A stretch of DNA of 64,000 nucleotides from Actinomycetota bacterium (GTDB taxonomy: Bacteria; Actinomycetota; Actinomycetes; Mycobacteriales; Mycobacteriaceae): positions 1 through 64,000 of the forward strand of contig SYAB01000230.1 in assembly GCA_005787665.1 (NCBI GenBank). The letters are read 5' to 3'. The translations under genes were made by a program, and so were the position numbers. The notes beneath the pieces were generated by a model, which saw nothing but the letters and a program-made list of their open reading frames with translations, was not told the origin of the DNA and made no database searches. This document shows, one piece after another, positions 42,444 through 51,235 of the stretch (positions are counted from its first letter, which is position 1; each line of letters opens with the position of its first letter).

Positions 42444-43766
42444 ATGTATGCAGCGTTGCCGCCGGAGGTCAACACCGGGCGGCTGATCAGCGGGGCGATG
42501 GCCGAGCCGTACCTGCAGGCCGCTACCGGCTGGCAGATGCTGGCCACGCAATTCAGCACCGCGTTGAGCACCCTGACCGCCGAGATCGCCAGCATGGCGG
42601 GCACCTGGCAGGGCATGGCCGCCGAGCAGGCCCAAGCCGCGTTCGCCCCCTACCTCGGCTGGATGGGATCGGTGATCGCCTTGGCGCAGCAACGCTCCGC
42701 CGCCGCCGCCGCCCAAGCCGCCGCCTACACCATGGCGGTCGCCACCACTCCCACCCTGGCCGAGATCGCCCAAAACCACCTCACCCACGCCGTGTTGGAA
42801 GCCACGAATTTCCTCGGCGTCAACGCCATCCCCTTGGCCGCCAACGAATTTCAGTACTTTGTGGAACTCTGGGGCCGCGCCGCTGGAGCGATGTTCGAGT
42901 ATCAGGCGGCCACCGCCCTCAACACCACCTTCGTGCCGTTCCCGCCGGCCCCGCCGATCATGAGTTCTCCCGGCGCCGCCGAAGCCGGGCTGTCCGCCGT
43001 CCTGGCCAAGACCGCCGCCGCTCTACCCAACACCGTCGCCCGTGACGCACTGCTGGCCGCCCTTCAGGTCGAGAGCGCTGCAGGGGTTGTGGAAGGCCAA
43101 GTGCAACTGGCCGGGCTGGCCGCCGCCAACGGTGCCGCCGCCACAGGCCGTCCCGCGGCGCGCGCCGCGGAGTCTCAGGCCGGGCAGCAGTTCTCCCAAC
43201 TGGCCTCCCAGGCCCCCCAGATGCTCGCCCAGGTACCTCAGCAGGCGGGGCAATTACTGCAGCAGGGGCCTCAGCAGTTGATGCAGTTGGCCTCCCAGCC
43301 GATGCAGCAATTGACCAGCCTGTTCCAGCAGGGACTGGGCGGTTCGAGCCTGTCCGGGCAGGGCCTCAGCGCCGCGGAAGTCGCGGCCCAGTTCGGGTCC
43401 GTCGAGCAACTCGGCATGTACGGCACCAGCCCGGTCGGCTCCAGTGGCGGCGCCTTCGGCGGGGCCGGGCTGCTCTCCGCCGGCGGTGGCGGGTCGGCGA
43501 TGCGAGTCCCGGCCGGCTGGGCGGCACCACTTGCACCCCCGGCGGCCGCGGCGCTGCCGGCGGCCCCGGCCGGAGTGCCGGTGGCGTTGACGTCGGTGCC
43601 GGGAAGTGGTGTCGGTGCCGCCGGGTCCGGGGCGGGCATGCTCGGTCCGCTGGCCGCAGCGCGCTCGGCCACCGCCGGGGCTCAGGTAGCTGTGGCGGCC
43701 CCGGTCGTCGAGGAGGCCGCCGTGGCCGGCACTCTCGGATTCGAGGCCTTCGATGAAGCCGTTTGA
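42444..43766 (+). CDS. PPE-family ESX substrate
   Basis: This 440-residue protein begins MYAALPPEVNTGRLISGA, the PPE N-terminus, followed by the helical PPE domain with the WxG turn TWQGMAAEQ near residue 55, and a C-terminal Gln/Ala/Gly-rich region (SQLASQAPQMLAQVPQQAGQ, then Gly-rich repeats). It forms a heterodimer with the adjacent PE protein and needs an EspG-type chaperone in known systems; no EspG gene is recognisable here. The start is the ATG at 42444 rather than upstream ones in the same frame. Confidence 0.9.
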   Translation: MYAALPPEVNTGRLISGAMAEPYLQAATGWQMLATQFSTALSTLTAEIASMAGTWQGMAAEQAQAAFAPYLGWMGSVIALAQQRSAAAAAQAAAYTMAVATTPTLAEIAQNHLTHAVLEATNFLGVNAIPLAANEFQYFVELWGRAAGAMFEYQAATALNTTFVPFPPAPPIMSSPGAAEAGLSAVLAKTAAALPNTVARDALLAALQVESAAGVVEGQVQLAGLAAANGAAATGRPAARAAESQAGQQFSQLASQAPQMLAQVPQQAGQLLQQGPQQLMQLASQPMQQLTSLFQQGLGGSSLSGQGLSAAEVAAQFGSVEQLGMYGTSPVGSSGGAFGGAGLLSAGGGGSAMRVPAGWAAPLAPPAAAALPAAPAGVPVALTSVPGSGVGAAGSGAGMLGPLAAARSATAGAQVAVAAPVVEEAAVAGTLGFEAFDEAV

Positions 43767-43946
43767 GCAGCTCAGGAGTCCTCTTGCGTTTGCTGTTGCC
43801 ATGAGTTCTGCTAACAGCAGACAGTTTCAGCTTCCGCGTCGACGCCATCCCCGGCGCGGTCCCGCTCCTGCGGGTGACAGATCCGGGACCGGCGCACCAC
43901 ACAACTTCATAACCGCCCTACATCAGCATCACGGAAGGAAATTCAG

Positions 43947-44258
43947 GTGAGTTCTCCATTGCAGACAGATACCGCGGCCCAGGCCGCACTGGCCAATCAG
44001 TTCAGTGACACCGCCACCATGGGCCAGGGCACCGTTGCGGGGATGCTCGACGAAGTCGCGGCCCTGCAGGCCAAGATGATCGGCGCGGCGGGCACCGCAA
44101 CCCAAGGCAAGGCCCTGCAACTGGGCGAGGCGGCCACCGCGCTGCTGGCCCAGCTGCAGACCACCGCCGAGAAGGTCGGTGCCTCCGCCGGCGGCACCCT
44201 AAATACCGACGAGTCCGGCGGCGGCATGATCGGCGCCAGCGCCGGCCAGGCGTTCTAA
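43947..44258 (+). CDS. esxB: WXG100-like protein (EsxB position) lacking the WXG Trp
   Basis: This 103-residue helical protein starts at a GTG with AAGGAAA upstream. It occupies the EsxB slot after PPE and before the second WXG100 gene. The turn that should read WxG is M44-I45-G46 (LQAKMIGAAGTA), and the C-terminus is Gly/Ser-rich without YxxxD/E. The partner has WSG, so the pair is asymmetric. The 180 bases before the gene contain no convincing gene. Confidence 0.82.
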   Translation: MSSPLQTDTAAQAALANQFSDTATMGQGTVAGMLDEVAALQAKMIGAAGTATQGKALQLGEAATALLAQLQTTAEKVGASAGGTLNTDESGGGMIGASAGQAF

Positions 44259-44289
44259 CCACCCCTCACAACGAGCGAAAAGGAAAGAT

Positions 44290-44577
44290 ATGAGCGAGCA
44301 GACTTGGGTCTTCGCGGCCATCCACGGGGCCATCGCCACGCTGCGGTCCCACGCGGCCACCGTCAACGGCCAGCACGAGCAGCTGGACCAGCTGGCCGCG
44401 GCGGGCCGCGCACTGTGGTCCGGTGACGCCTCCGATCAGTGGGGCATCGAGCAGGGCAACCTCAACGCCCGGTACGGCACCTTCTTCGCGGCGTTCACCG
44501 ACTACATCGGTGCGGTCGAGGAGGCCACCCTCCAGATGGAGGCGCAGGAGAAAGCGAACCAGGCCAGCTTCGCCTGA
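44290..44577 (+). CDS. esxA: WXG100 protein, EsxA-like
   Basis: This 95-residue helical hairpin protein has the turn ALWSGDAS (W43-S-G45), GTFFAAFTDYIGAVEEATLQ in the second helix, and a ribosome-binding site (AAAAGGAAAG) before its ATG. EsxA-EsxB-type heterodimers are the hallmark substrates of ESX systems. It follows the EsxB-like gene by 31 bases and is followed by two hairpins that should end transcription. Confidence 0.88.
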   Translation: MSEQTWVFAAIHGAIATLRSHAATVNGQHEQLDQLAAAGRALWSGDASDQWGIEQGNLNARYGTFFAAFTDYIGAVEEATLQMEAQEKANQASFA

Positions 44578-44597
44578 TCGTCGCCTGCTGAGAGCTT

Positions 44598-44636
44598 CCC
44601 CTGGCGTTGCACGGCCCCCCGGTGCAACGCCAGGGG
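44598..44636 (+). terminator. 15-bp perfect stem hairpin after esxA
   Basis: CCCCTGGCGTTGCAC at 44598-44612 pairs perfectly with its complement at 44622-44636 around a 9-base loop (very GC-rich). No T-run follows, so it is either an intrinsic terminator of the mycobacterial type or an mRNA-stabilising 3' end of the esxBA transcript. Confidence 0.75.
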
Positions 44637-44667
44637 ATACCTCTCTCACACCACCCGCAACATTTAT

Positions 44668-44706
44668 AGCGGCACGGGTATACACAATCCGTGCCGCTTT
44701 TGTTTT
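44668..44706 (+). terminator. Rho-independent terminator upstream of espI
   Basis: AGCGGCACGG at 44668-44677 pairs with CCGTGCCGCT at 44689-44698 around an 11-base loop, and TTTGTTTT follows at once. It separates the esx genes from espI, so espI, eccD, mycP and eccE need their own promoter. Confidence 0.85.
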
Positions 44707-44761
44707 GCCTGCAGTGAACTGGCATTTCCGGTGTCCTGATGGCGTGTTATTTTTTTTCGCT

Positions 44762-46135
44762 ATGAGCAACGACGACCCCTATCGCGGGGCATTCCAGCAG
44801 CAGCCGGTCCCGGGGCCGCCGTCCCGCCCGCCGCACCCCGGCGGCCCCGCCCGAGGACGGGTCCAGGTTCAGCCGCCGGCGGCAGCGGTGTTCACCCCGC
44901 CGGCGCCGCGGTGGGGTGAGGAACCGGCCCCCTATCGCGGTGTCGACCTGACCCCGAACGGGCAGGACTTCGCCGAGGACGCCGCCCAGTTCCAGGACGT
45001 CGTCTACGGCCCCGACGATCAGAGCCCCGGTCCCGACTACGTTGCCGACCACGGGTTTGAGCCGGGGGCTGATTACGGGGTCGACTACGGCGGTGACTAC
45101 TCCGGTGAACACGAACCCGCCCCGGTCTACCGCCCCGAGACCCCGCCGCCCGCCCGCCCGCCGGCGGTCTACAACCGCCCCGTGCCCGCGGCGCGGGACA
45201 CCTATCTGCCCGTCGAACGGGCCGCCCTGGACGACGTGGCCAAACGCGGAAAATCAGTGCCGGCCAAGAACGGGTGGCGCGGCAAGGTCCACAAAATCAC
45301 GCGCCTAAACGTCGCTCCGGGCAAAGACGAGCTGTATGAGATGAGTTTGGAGGACCGGGTGTTGCGCATTGTGCGCTCCACCTTCCCGATCGCGGTGATC
45401 GGCGTCAAAGGCGGGGTGGGGAAAACGGTGGTCACCGAAGCCCTCGCGTCCACGTTCTCCAAGGTGCGCGGCGGCCGGGTGGTCGCCGTCGATATCGACG
45501 CTGACGCCGGGAACCTCGTCAGCCGCCACGGCCGGGAGTCCGCACTGAGCATCACCGACCTGGTCGCCGACAGTTCGCTGCGCCGCTACCTTGACGTGCG
45601 CGCCCACACCAGCCGGAACAAGGAGACCATGCTGGAGGTGCTCTCCGGCCCGGACTTCGCCCGCACCGACCTGCCGTTGCGTCACGTCGACCTCGAGGCG
45701 GCGATGCCGATCCTCAAAGAGCACTACTCGGTGGTGCTGATGGACACCGGCACCGGCCTGAAAACCAACCTGATGACCTCCATCCTGGGGCAGTCCCGCG
45801 CCCTGGTCGTGGTGTCCAGCGCGTCCTTCGACGCCTTGGAGGAAACGCAGATCACGTTGGACTGGCTGCGCCACAACGGCTATCAGCAGCTTCTCGACAC
45901 AGCGGTGTTGGTCATCAACACCACCGTCCGCGGCAAGCTCAACGTCGATGTGGCCAAGGTTGTGGAGCAGTTCTCCCGCCAGATCCGGGCCGAACGGATC
46001 TTCGTGACCCCGTTCGACCCCCACATCCACGAAGGCAAAGAGATCACCCTGGAACTGTTGAGCCCGAAGTCGCGGCGCCGCTATCTGGAGCTGGCGGCCG
46101 CCGTGGCGGATCTGTTCCCCAAGATCGCCGACTAA
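44762..46135 (+). CDS. espI: EspI-like MinD/ParA-type ATPase of ESX
   Basis: This 457-residue protein has a Pro-rich acidic N-terminus (about 1-150) followed by a MinD/ParA-like domain with VIGVKGGVGKT (P-loop near 211-221), VVAVDIDADAGN and VLMDTGTG. EspI proteins associate with ESX-1-like loci and couple secretion to ATP status. The ATG at 44762 follows the terminator; the longer frame upstream covers the esxA gene and is not coding. Four bases separate its stop from the eccD start. Confidence 0.9.
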   Translation: MSNDDPYRGAFQQQPVPGPPSRPPHPGGPARGRVQVQPPAAAVFTPPAPRWGEEPAPYRGVDLTPNGQDFAEDAAQFQDVVYGPDDQSPGPDYVADHGFEPGADYGVDYGGDYSGEHEPAPVYRPETPPPARPPAVYNRPVPAARDTYLPVERAALDDVAKRGKSVPAKNGWRGKVHKITRLNVAPGKDELYEMSLEDRVLRIVRSTFPIAVIGVKGGVGKTVVTEALASTFSKVRGGRVVAVDIDADAGNLVSRHGRESALSITDLVADSSLRRYLDVRAHTSRNKETMLEVLSGPDFARTDLPLRHVDLEAAMPILKEHYSVVLMDTGTGLKTNLMTSILGQSRALVVVSSASFDALEETQITLDWLRHNGYQQLLDTAVLVINTTVRGKLNVDVAKVVEQFSRQIRAERIFVTPFDPHIHEGKEITLELLSPKSRRRYLELAAAVADLFPKIAD

Positions 46136-46139
46136 GACC

Positions 46140-47561
46140 ATGGCTCGCCAAGCTGGCGCTGTCGCGCTGTCCCGGGTCGCCGTCTGGTACGGCGACACCC
46201 AGGTCGATCTGGCATTGCCGGCCCGAGAAGCGATCTCGGGCTACATCGACGATGTCGTCGACGTGGTGGGCCAGCAGGCCGACCTGTCCTCGGCAGCCGG
46301 CGGGCAGTGGACCCTGGCCCGGCCCGATCGGCCGTTGAAGCCCGAAACCTCCCTGGCCGAGGCCCGCATCGACGACGGGGCGATCCTGGAATTACGGATG
46401 GTGGCCCCCACCGAGCGGTACCGCCCCGTCATCGAAGACGTGGTCGATGCGGTCGCCGCGGCCGCCGCCGACAACACCCGGCCCTTCGACGCCGCCGCGG
46501 CCCGCCGCGCCGGGTTGGTCGCCCTGGCCGCCGGTGGTGCCGGGCTGTGCGCCGGCCAATGGGGTGCCTGGATCGCCAGCCGCCATCACCTGTTCGCGGC
46601 GATCGCCGGCATCGTGGTGGCGCTCGCCGCCCTCGGTGCGTTGTGGTCCGCGGCGCAGCGTTACCGCGCCCCCGACGCCGCCGCGGCGTGGTCGGTGGTG
46701 TGGATCTGCTGGGCGAGTTGCCTGGCTCAGGTGGTGCCGGTGTCGATGCGCACCGGCCGCCCCGGACTGGCGCACCTGGTGGTCGCGGCGGTCGCGATAG
46801 CCGCCGCCGCCCTGGTGGCGCTGTCGATCACCCGACGCAACACCGCCGCCTACACCGCCGCCACCGCCACCGCCCTGGTCACCGCGATCTCAGTGGCGAT
46901 GGTGGGGTACGGGTCAGTGTCGGCGCCCGCGGTCGCCGCCGGGGCGCTGGCGTTCGGACTCATCGGGTTGTCCGCGGCACCGCGCGCGGCCACCACCTTG
47001 GCCCAAATCTCGCTACCGCGCATCCCCGCGCCCGGCCAGCCCGTCGACGTCGCCGCCGACATCACCGACACCGAGATGTCCCTGCTGCACACCCGGGCCC
47101 GCCGCGCCGTGCAACTGACCCTGGGGTTGACCGTCGCCGCGGTGATCGTCATCAGTGTGGCGGCGATGTTCCTGATCGACCCGCACTCCCATCACCGGTG
47201 GATCCAGATCGCTGCGGTGATCTGCACCATCGTGGTCCTGGTGCTCACCGGCCGGATGCTGCCCGACCGGCGCCTGTCCTATGCGATGTTCCTCGGCGCC
47301 GGGATCGTCCTTGCCGCCGCCGTGGCCCGGTTGGTGATCGGCTGGCCCACCGGCGCCGCCCCCGCGGTGGTGCTGCTGGTCGCCGCCGCCCTGGTGGCCG
47401 TCGGGGTGCTCGGCGGGCTGGTTGTGGTCAACCGGTCCATCCCCGAAACCCTGTCGAACTGGATTGGCCGGATCCGGCTGATCGCGTTAGCCGCGGCGAT
47501 CCCGCTGTGCATCTGGGCGACCGGGCTATTCGGCGCGATCAGAGACATCAGTTTCCGGTGA
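46140..47561 (+). CDS. eccD: EccD, ESX integral membrane channel subunit
   Basis: This 473-residue protein has a ubiquitin-like N-terminal domain (VALSRVAVWYGDTQVDLALPA to ILELRMVAP, residues about 8-95) and then about eleven hydrophobic segments from residue 118 on (LVALAAGGAGLCAGQWGAWI and so on). EccD dimers form the membrane vestibule of the ESX complex. ATG at 46140; the stop overlaps the mycP GTG. Confidence 0.95.
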   Translation: MARQAGAVALSRVAVWYGDTQVDLALPAREAISGYIDDVVDVVGQQADLSSAAGGQWTLARPDRPLKPETSLAEARIDDGAILELRMVAPTERYRPVIEDVVDAVAAAAADNTRPFDAAAARRAGLVALAAGGAGLCAGQWGAWIASRHHLFAAIAGIVVALAALGALWSAAQRYRAPDAAAAWSVVWICWASCLAQVVPVSMRTGRPGLAHLVVAAVAIAAAALVALSITRRNTAAYTAATATALVTAISVAMVGYGSVSAPAVAAGALAFGLIGLSAAPRAATTLAQISLPRIPAPGQPVDVAADITDTEMSLLHTRARRAVQLTLGLTVAAVIVISVAAMFLIDPHSHHRWIQIAAVICTIVVLVLTGRMLPDRRLSYAMFLGAGIVLAAAVARLVIGWPTGAAPAVVLLVAAALVAVGVLGGLVVVNRSIPETLSNWIGRIRLIALAAAIPLCIWATGLFGAIRDISFR

Positions 47562-48940
47562 CCGCGATCATGAAAACCGCGGCATTCGGCGCTGTGTCGG
47601 CGCTGCTGGCCGCCGTGGTGTGGTCCCCGACCGCCGCGGCGATCACGCCCCCGTCGATCGTCAACGTCGCCCCACCGCCCGGCACCGCCGGCCCCGAACA
47701 GCCGATGCGCGCCAGCTACACCTGTCGCGCCCCCGGGGTGCTGGACGGCACGAATTTCACCGATCCGGCGGCGGCGGCCCGGCTGCTCAACCTCGATGCG
47801 GTGCGCCCGATCGCCGACGGAGCCGGGATCACCATCGCGCTGCTCGACACCGGCGTCACCCCGAACTTCCGGCTGCCCAACGTCAAAGCGGGCGGGGACT
47901 ACATCGTCGAAGCCGACGACGGTCTCGTCGACTGCGACGGCCACGGCACCCTGGTCGCCGGGATCATTAACGCCGCCCCCAATCCCGACGACAGCCTCGC
48001 CGAGGTCGCCCCGGCCGCGACCGTGCTCAGTATCCGGCAGTCCTCGGCGCTGTTCGCGTTGCAAAACCCGCCGCCGGGTGGGGACGCCAACGCCAGCCGC
48101 GCCGCGGTGGACTTGCGGGCGATGGCCCGGGCGGTGGTCCGCGCCGTCGACCTGGGCGCCCAGGTGATCAACATTTCGATGACGGCCTGCATGAAAGCGT
48201 TACGTCCGGTCGATGACGCCGGGTTGGGGGCGGCGATCCACTGGGCGGTCGCCGAACGCAACGTCGTGGTGGTCGCCGCCGCCGGGAACACCGGAACCGC
48301 GAACAACAACCAGTGCACCCAAAACCCGCCCGCCCGCCAAGACGATCCGGGCAGCTGGAACGACGTGGTCACCGTCGCCTCACCGGCCTGGTGGTCACAA
48401 GATGTGTTGGCGGTCGGATCGGTCAACGACCAAGGCGCCCCCAGCACGTTCACCCTGCTGGGGCCGTGGGTGGGGGTGGCGGCGCCGGGGGAGCGGATCG
48501 GCAGCCTCGGGAACTATCCCGACGGGAGGCTGGTCAACGGCGAACCCGGCACCGACGGACAACTGGTGCCGATTTATGGCACCAGCTTCTCCACCGCGTA
48601 CGTGTCCGGGCTGGCCGCGCTGGTGCGCCAAAAGTTCCCCCAACTCAACGCCTACGAGGTGATGCATCGGATCAAGGCCACCGCCCACGCCGGTGCCGGC
48701 CGCCCCGACCAGGCCGTCGGGGCTGGGCTGATCGACCCGGTGGCCGCCCTGACCTGGGATGTGCCCGCCCTGGCGGCGCCGTCGGCCCCGGCCTCCCAGG
48801 TGATCACCCCCGCCGCGCCCCCGCCGCCGCCCGATGAGCGGCCCAACCAGGTTGCGGCCTGGATGCTCGGCGGATTCGTCCTCGCCGCGGTCGCGGCCAT
48901 CGCCGCGGTGGCGGCCCTGCGCGGAAGGCCCCCGACGTGA
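47558..48940 (+). CDS. mycP: MycP mycosin, subtilisin-like ESX protease
   Basis: This 460-residue protein (GTG start; an ATG four codons on is an alternative) has a signal peptide (residues 1-28, ending PTAAA), the subtilase triad D97 (ALLDTGV), H129 (DGHGT) and S343 (GTSFSTA), a Pro-rich linker and a C-terminal membrane anchor (MLGGFVLAAVAAIAAVAAL). Mycosins cap the ESX complex in the periplasm and stabilise it. The gene is coupled to both eccD and eccE (GTGA overlaps). Confidence 0.95.
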   Translation: MTAIMKTAAFGAVSALLAAVVWSPTAAAITPPSIVNVAPPPGTAGPEQPMRASYTCRAPGVLDGTNFTDPAAAARLLNLDAVRPIADGAGITIALLDTGVTPNFRLPNVKAGGDYIVEADDGLVDCDGHGTLVAGIINAAPNPDDSLAEVAPAATVLSIRQSSALFALQNPPPGGDANASRAAVDLRAMARAVVRAVDLGAQVINISMTACMKALRPVDDAGLGAAIHWAVAERNVVVVAAAGNTGTANNNQCTQNPPARQDDPGSWNDVVTVASPAWWSQDVLAVGSVNDQGAPSTFTLLGPWVGVAAPGERIGSLGNYPDGRLVNGEPGTDGQLVPIYGTSFSTAYVSGLAALVRQKFPQLNAYEVMHRIKATAHAGAGRPDQAVGAGLIDPVAALTWDVPALAAPSAPASQVITPAAPPPPPDERPNQVAAWMLGGFVLAAVAAIAAVAALRGRPPT

Positions 48941-50844
48941 CCACACTGCCTGCCGGCTTCACCAAACCCCCCATGTTCGGTGCGCACGTCACCGCGTGGC
49001 GGCTGGCCGGGGTCGCGCTGTTCACCGGGGCGTGGCTGGCCGCCAGCTGGGGTCGGGTCCACCCCGCCCTCTACCCCGTCCCACCGCTGATCGTCGCGGC
49101 GATCGTGTTCACCACGATCTACCACGTCAGCCTCACCCGGTGGGTCTCGCGGTGGGTCACCTGGCGCCGCCACCGCGGCGACGTCACCGCACTGCCCGAC
49201 CCCGCCGCCGTCATCGACATCACCGTCGCCGGCGCTGGAGACATCGGGGTGGTCCTCGACCACGACCGGCTGGTCACCATGATCGCCCTCGACCCGGACC
49301 CGTTAGCGCCCACCGTGGTCACCGACTCCGACGAACGCACCACCAACACCATCACCGTGGCCCGGCTGGCCGAACTGCTGCGCCTGGCCGACATCAACCT
49401 GGAATCCCTCGACCTCATCACCATCGGGGTGCGCGCCGCCGGCGGATTCTCCGACCTGTACCAACAAATGCTCGGCCCGGTCCCAGCCGCCAGCGACCGC
49501 ACCAGCTGGCTGGTGCTACGGATCGGCATGCTCGACAACGTCGACGCCATCACCCGCCGCTCGGTCCGCGCCGACGCACCCCGACGCACCGCGGCCGCGG
49601 CGTGCCTGCGCGCCGCCGACGCGCTGGCCGCGGAAGGCCTCGATGCCCGCCCGGCCACCGCCGCGGAGATCAACGCGGTCAACGACGCCCTGCACGCCGA
49701 CCCGCCCCTGGCCGATCACTGGAAGCATCTGCAAGGCCGCAACAGTTCAGCGGGGGTGTACTACGCCGACCCGGCGCACATCGCCGAGGACGCCGCCCAG
49801 TGGTGGACCTGGCCGATGGCCCGTGACGTCACCACGTTGATTCGGTTGCGGCACAACGACACCGGACACCTCCAGATCGCCGCGCTGGTGCGCTACCGAA
49901 CCGCCGCTGCCGCCCCGGCCCCGCCGGTGTCGCGGCTCGGCCCGCTCCACGGGGTGCAGCGGGCGGCGTGGCGGCAGTTCCGCATCGGATCCCTGCCCCA
50001 CGACGCGCCGCTGCCGTGGAGTTCGCTGGCAAAGCAGGACCCGGTCATTGCGTTCGGGCCCACCGGGCCGGTGATCGGGGCGCTGCCCACCGCGACGAAA
50101 TCGGCGGTGCACCTGCCGTTGATCGCCCCGATCAGTGTGGCGATCCCCAGCCCGCTGCTGCTGCGCCAGGTCGCGTTGCGGGCCACCGCCACCGGCCGTC
50201 CGCTGATCGTGGTCACCGCCGACCCCGCCACGTGGTCACCGATCGTGGCCAACGCCACCACCGGCAGCGCCGTTCTGGCCGGGGTGCCCGACGATCTACC
50301 CGCCGACACGATCCTGGTCATCGACGGCCCCATGCCCCTCGACGTGCCCGCGGTCGCCGTGTTGACCAGCGACGGTTCCCACCCCGCCGACATCGCCCTG
50401 ACCGACCTCGATGAGACCTTCAACTTCACGATGACCGTGTCGACCGGTTTGACCGCCCAACTCCGCTCACTGCCCAGCCATGAAGAACGCCGACTGCTCG
50501 GCGTCACCACCGCGGCCCCCGAACGGCGCCCCCGCCCCGCCCGGAACGTCGCACCCGCGGCAGCCGCCCCCCGCCCCGCGGCCCCGCCTGCGGCCCGCTG
50601 GGGCCAAACACCCCCGCCAGCCCGGGCGGTGAACACCGAACCCCGCGACCAGGGCCGGCACAACCGCACCCCAGCCCCCACCGCCAGTCATCTGCCGCCA
50701 CCGCCGAACCGGCCCACCACCACCGGCTACCGCAGCGCCGCACCCCCGTTCAGCACGACACCCACACCGCCGCCCAACCCCACCCGTGAACCCGACCGTG
50801 AACCCGACCCCGAAGAGGAAACACTGCGATGGCCAAACGCGTAA
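48937..50844 (+). CDS. eccE: EccE, ESX membrane complex subunit with long Pro-rich tail
   Basis: This 635-residue protein starts at a GTG overlapping mycP. It has two adjacent transmembrane segments (AWRLAGVALFTGAWLAA and PPLIVAAIVFTTIYHVSL, within residues about 20-65) and a cytoplasmic/peripheral domain with ITVAGAGDIGVVLDHDRLVTMIAL and GGFSDLYQQMLGP, as in EccE. After residue about 520 there is a Pro/Arg/Thr-rich tail not typical of shorter EccE proteins. The last 16 bases overlap the lsr2-like gene. Confidence 0.9.
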   Translation: MTTLPAGFTKPPMFGAHVTAWRLAGVALFTGAWLAASWGRVHPALYPVPPLIVAAIVFTTIYHVSLTRWVSRWVTWRRHRGDVTALPDPAAVIDITVAGAGDIGVVLDHDRLVTMIALDPDPLAPTVVTDSDERTTNTITVARLAELLRLADINLESLDLITIGVRAAGGFSDLYQQMLGPVPAASDRTSWLVLRIGMLDNVDAITRRSVRADAPRRTAAAACLRAADALAAEGLDARPATAAEINAVNDALHADPPLADHWKHLQGRNSSAGVYYADPAHIAEDAAQWWTWPMARDVTTLIRLRHNDTGHLQIAALVRYRTAAAAPAPPVSRLGPLHGVQRAAWRQFRIGSLPHDAPLPWSSLAKQDPVIAFGPTGPVIGALPTATKSAVHLPLIAPISVAIPSPLLLRQVALRATATGRPLIVVTADPATWSPIVANATTGSAVLAGVPDDLPADTILVIDGPMPLDVPAVAVLTSDGSHPADIALTDLDETFNFTMTVSTGLTAQLRSLPSHEERRLLGVTTAAPERRPRPARNVAPAAAAPRPAAPPAARWGQTPPPARAVNTEPRDQGRHNRTPAPTASHLPPPPNRPTTTGYRSAAPPFSTTPTPPPNPTREPDREPDPEEETLRWPNA

Positions 50845-51134
50845 CCGTCGAGCTGGTCGATGACCTCACCGGCCAACCCGGCGCCACCACCATCACCTTC
50901 GGCATCGACGGAGTGTCTTTCGAAATCGACCTCACCGACGACCAACCATTACGAGATGCGTTGGCGCCGTGGATCGCCCGCGCCCGCCGCACCGGCGGCG
51001 GACCTCGCCCCCGCCACGACACCCACCTGATCCGACGCTGGGCCCGCGACAACGGCTACCCCGTCCCCGCCCGCGGCAAACTCCCCGCCGCCACCATCCG
51101 CGCCTACGACAACCGACAACAACGCGCATCATGA
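50829..51134 (+). CDS. lsr2: Lsr2-like nucleoid-associated protein
   Basis: This 101-residue protein has the Lsr2 plan: N-terminal dimerisation domain (KRVTVELVDDLTGQPGATTI and ITFGIDGVSFEIDL), a basic linker, and the DNA-binding domain HLIRRWARDNGYPVPARGKL with the AT-hook-like RGK at 82-84 (RGR in chromosomal Lsr2). Lsr2 proteins silence AT-rich horizontally acquired genes. Carriage at the end of the ESX operon, overlapping eccE, suggests control of the plasmid's own or the host's genes. Probable but unproven. Confidence 0.9.
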   Translation: MAKRVTVELVDDLTGQPGATTITFGIDGVSFEIDLTDDQPLRDALAPWIARARRTGGGPRPRHDTHLIRRWARDNGYPVPARGKLPAATIRAYDNRQQRAS

Positions 51135-51235
51135 CCTTGGGCGTGTGCCCCCGTTGGACAAAGTGAGCCGACAACCGGGCCGAGTTCAGCGACGTCGTTG
51201 CCCCGGCCCCCGGCCGCCTAGCCCATAATGGCCAG

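Noticed and set aside
43753..43950. Short ORF between PPE and the EsxB-like gene
   Set aside because: It overlaps the PPE end, lacks a ribosome-binding site, and has no domain.
46307..47557. Upstream extension of the mycP frame
   Set aside because: It overlaps eccD in another frame and is Arg/Pro/His-rich; the true start is the GTG at 47558 followed by a signal peptide.
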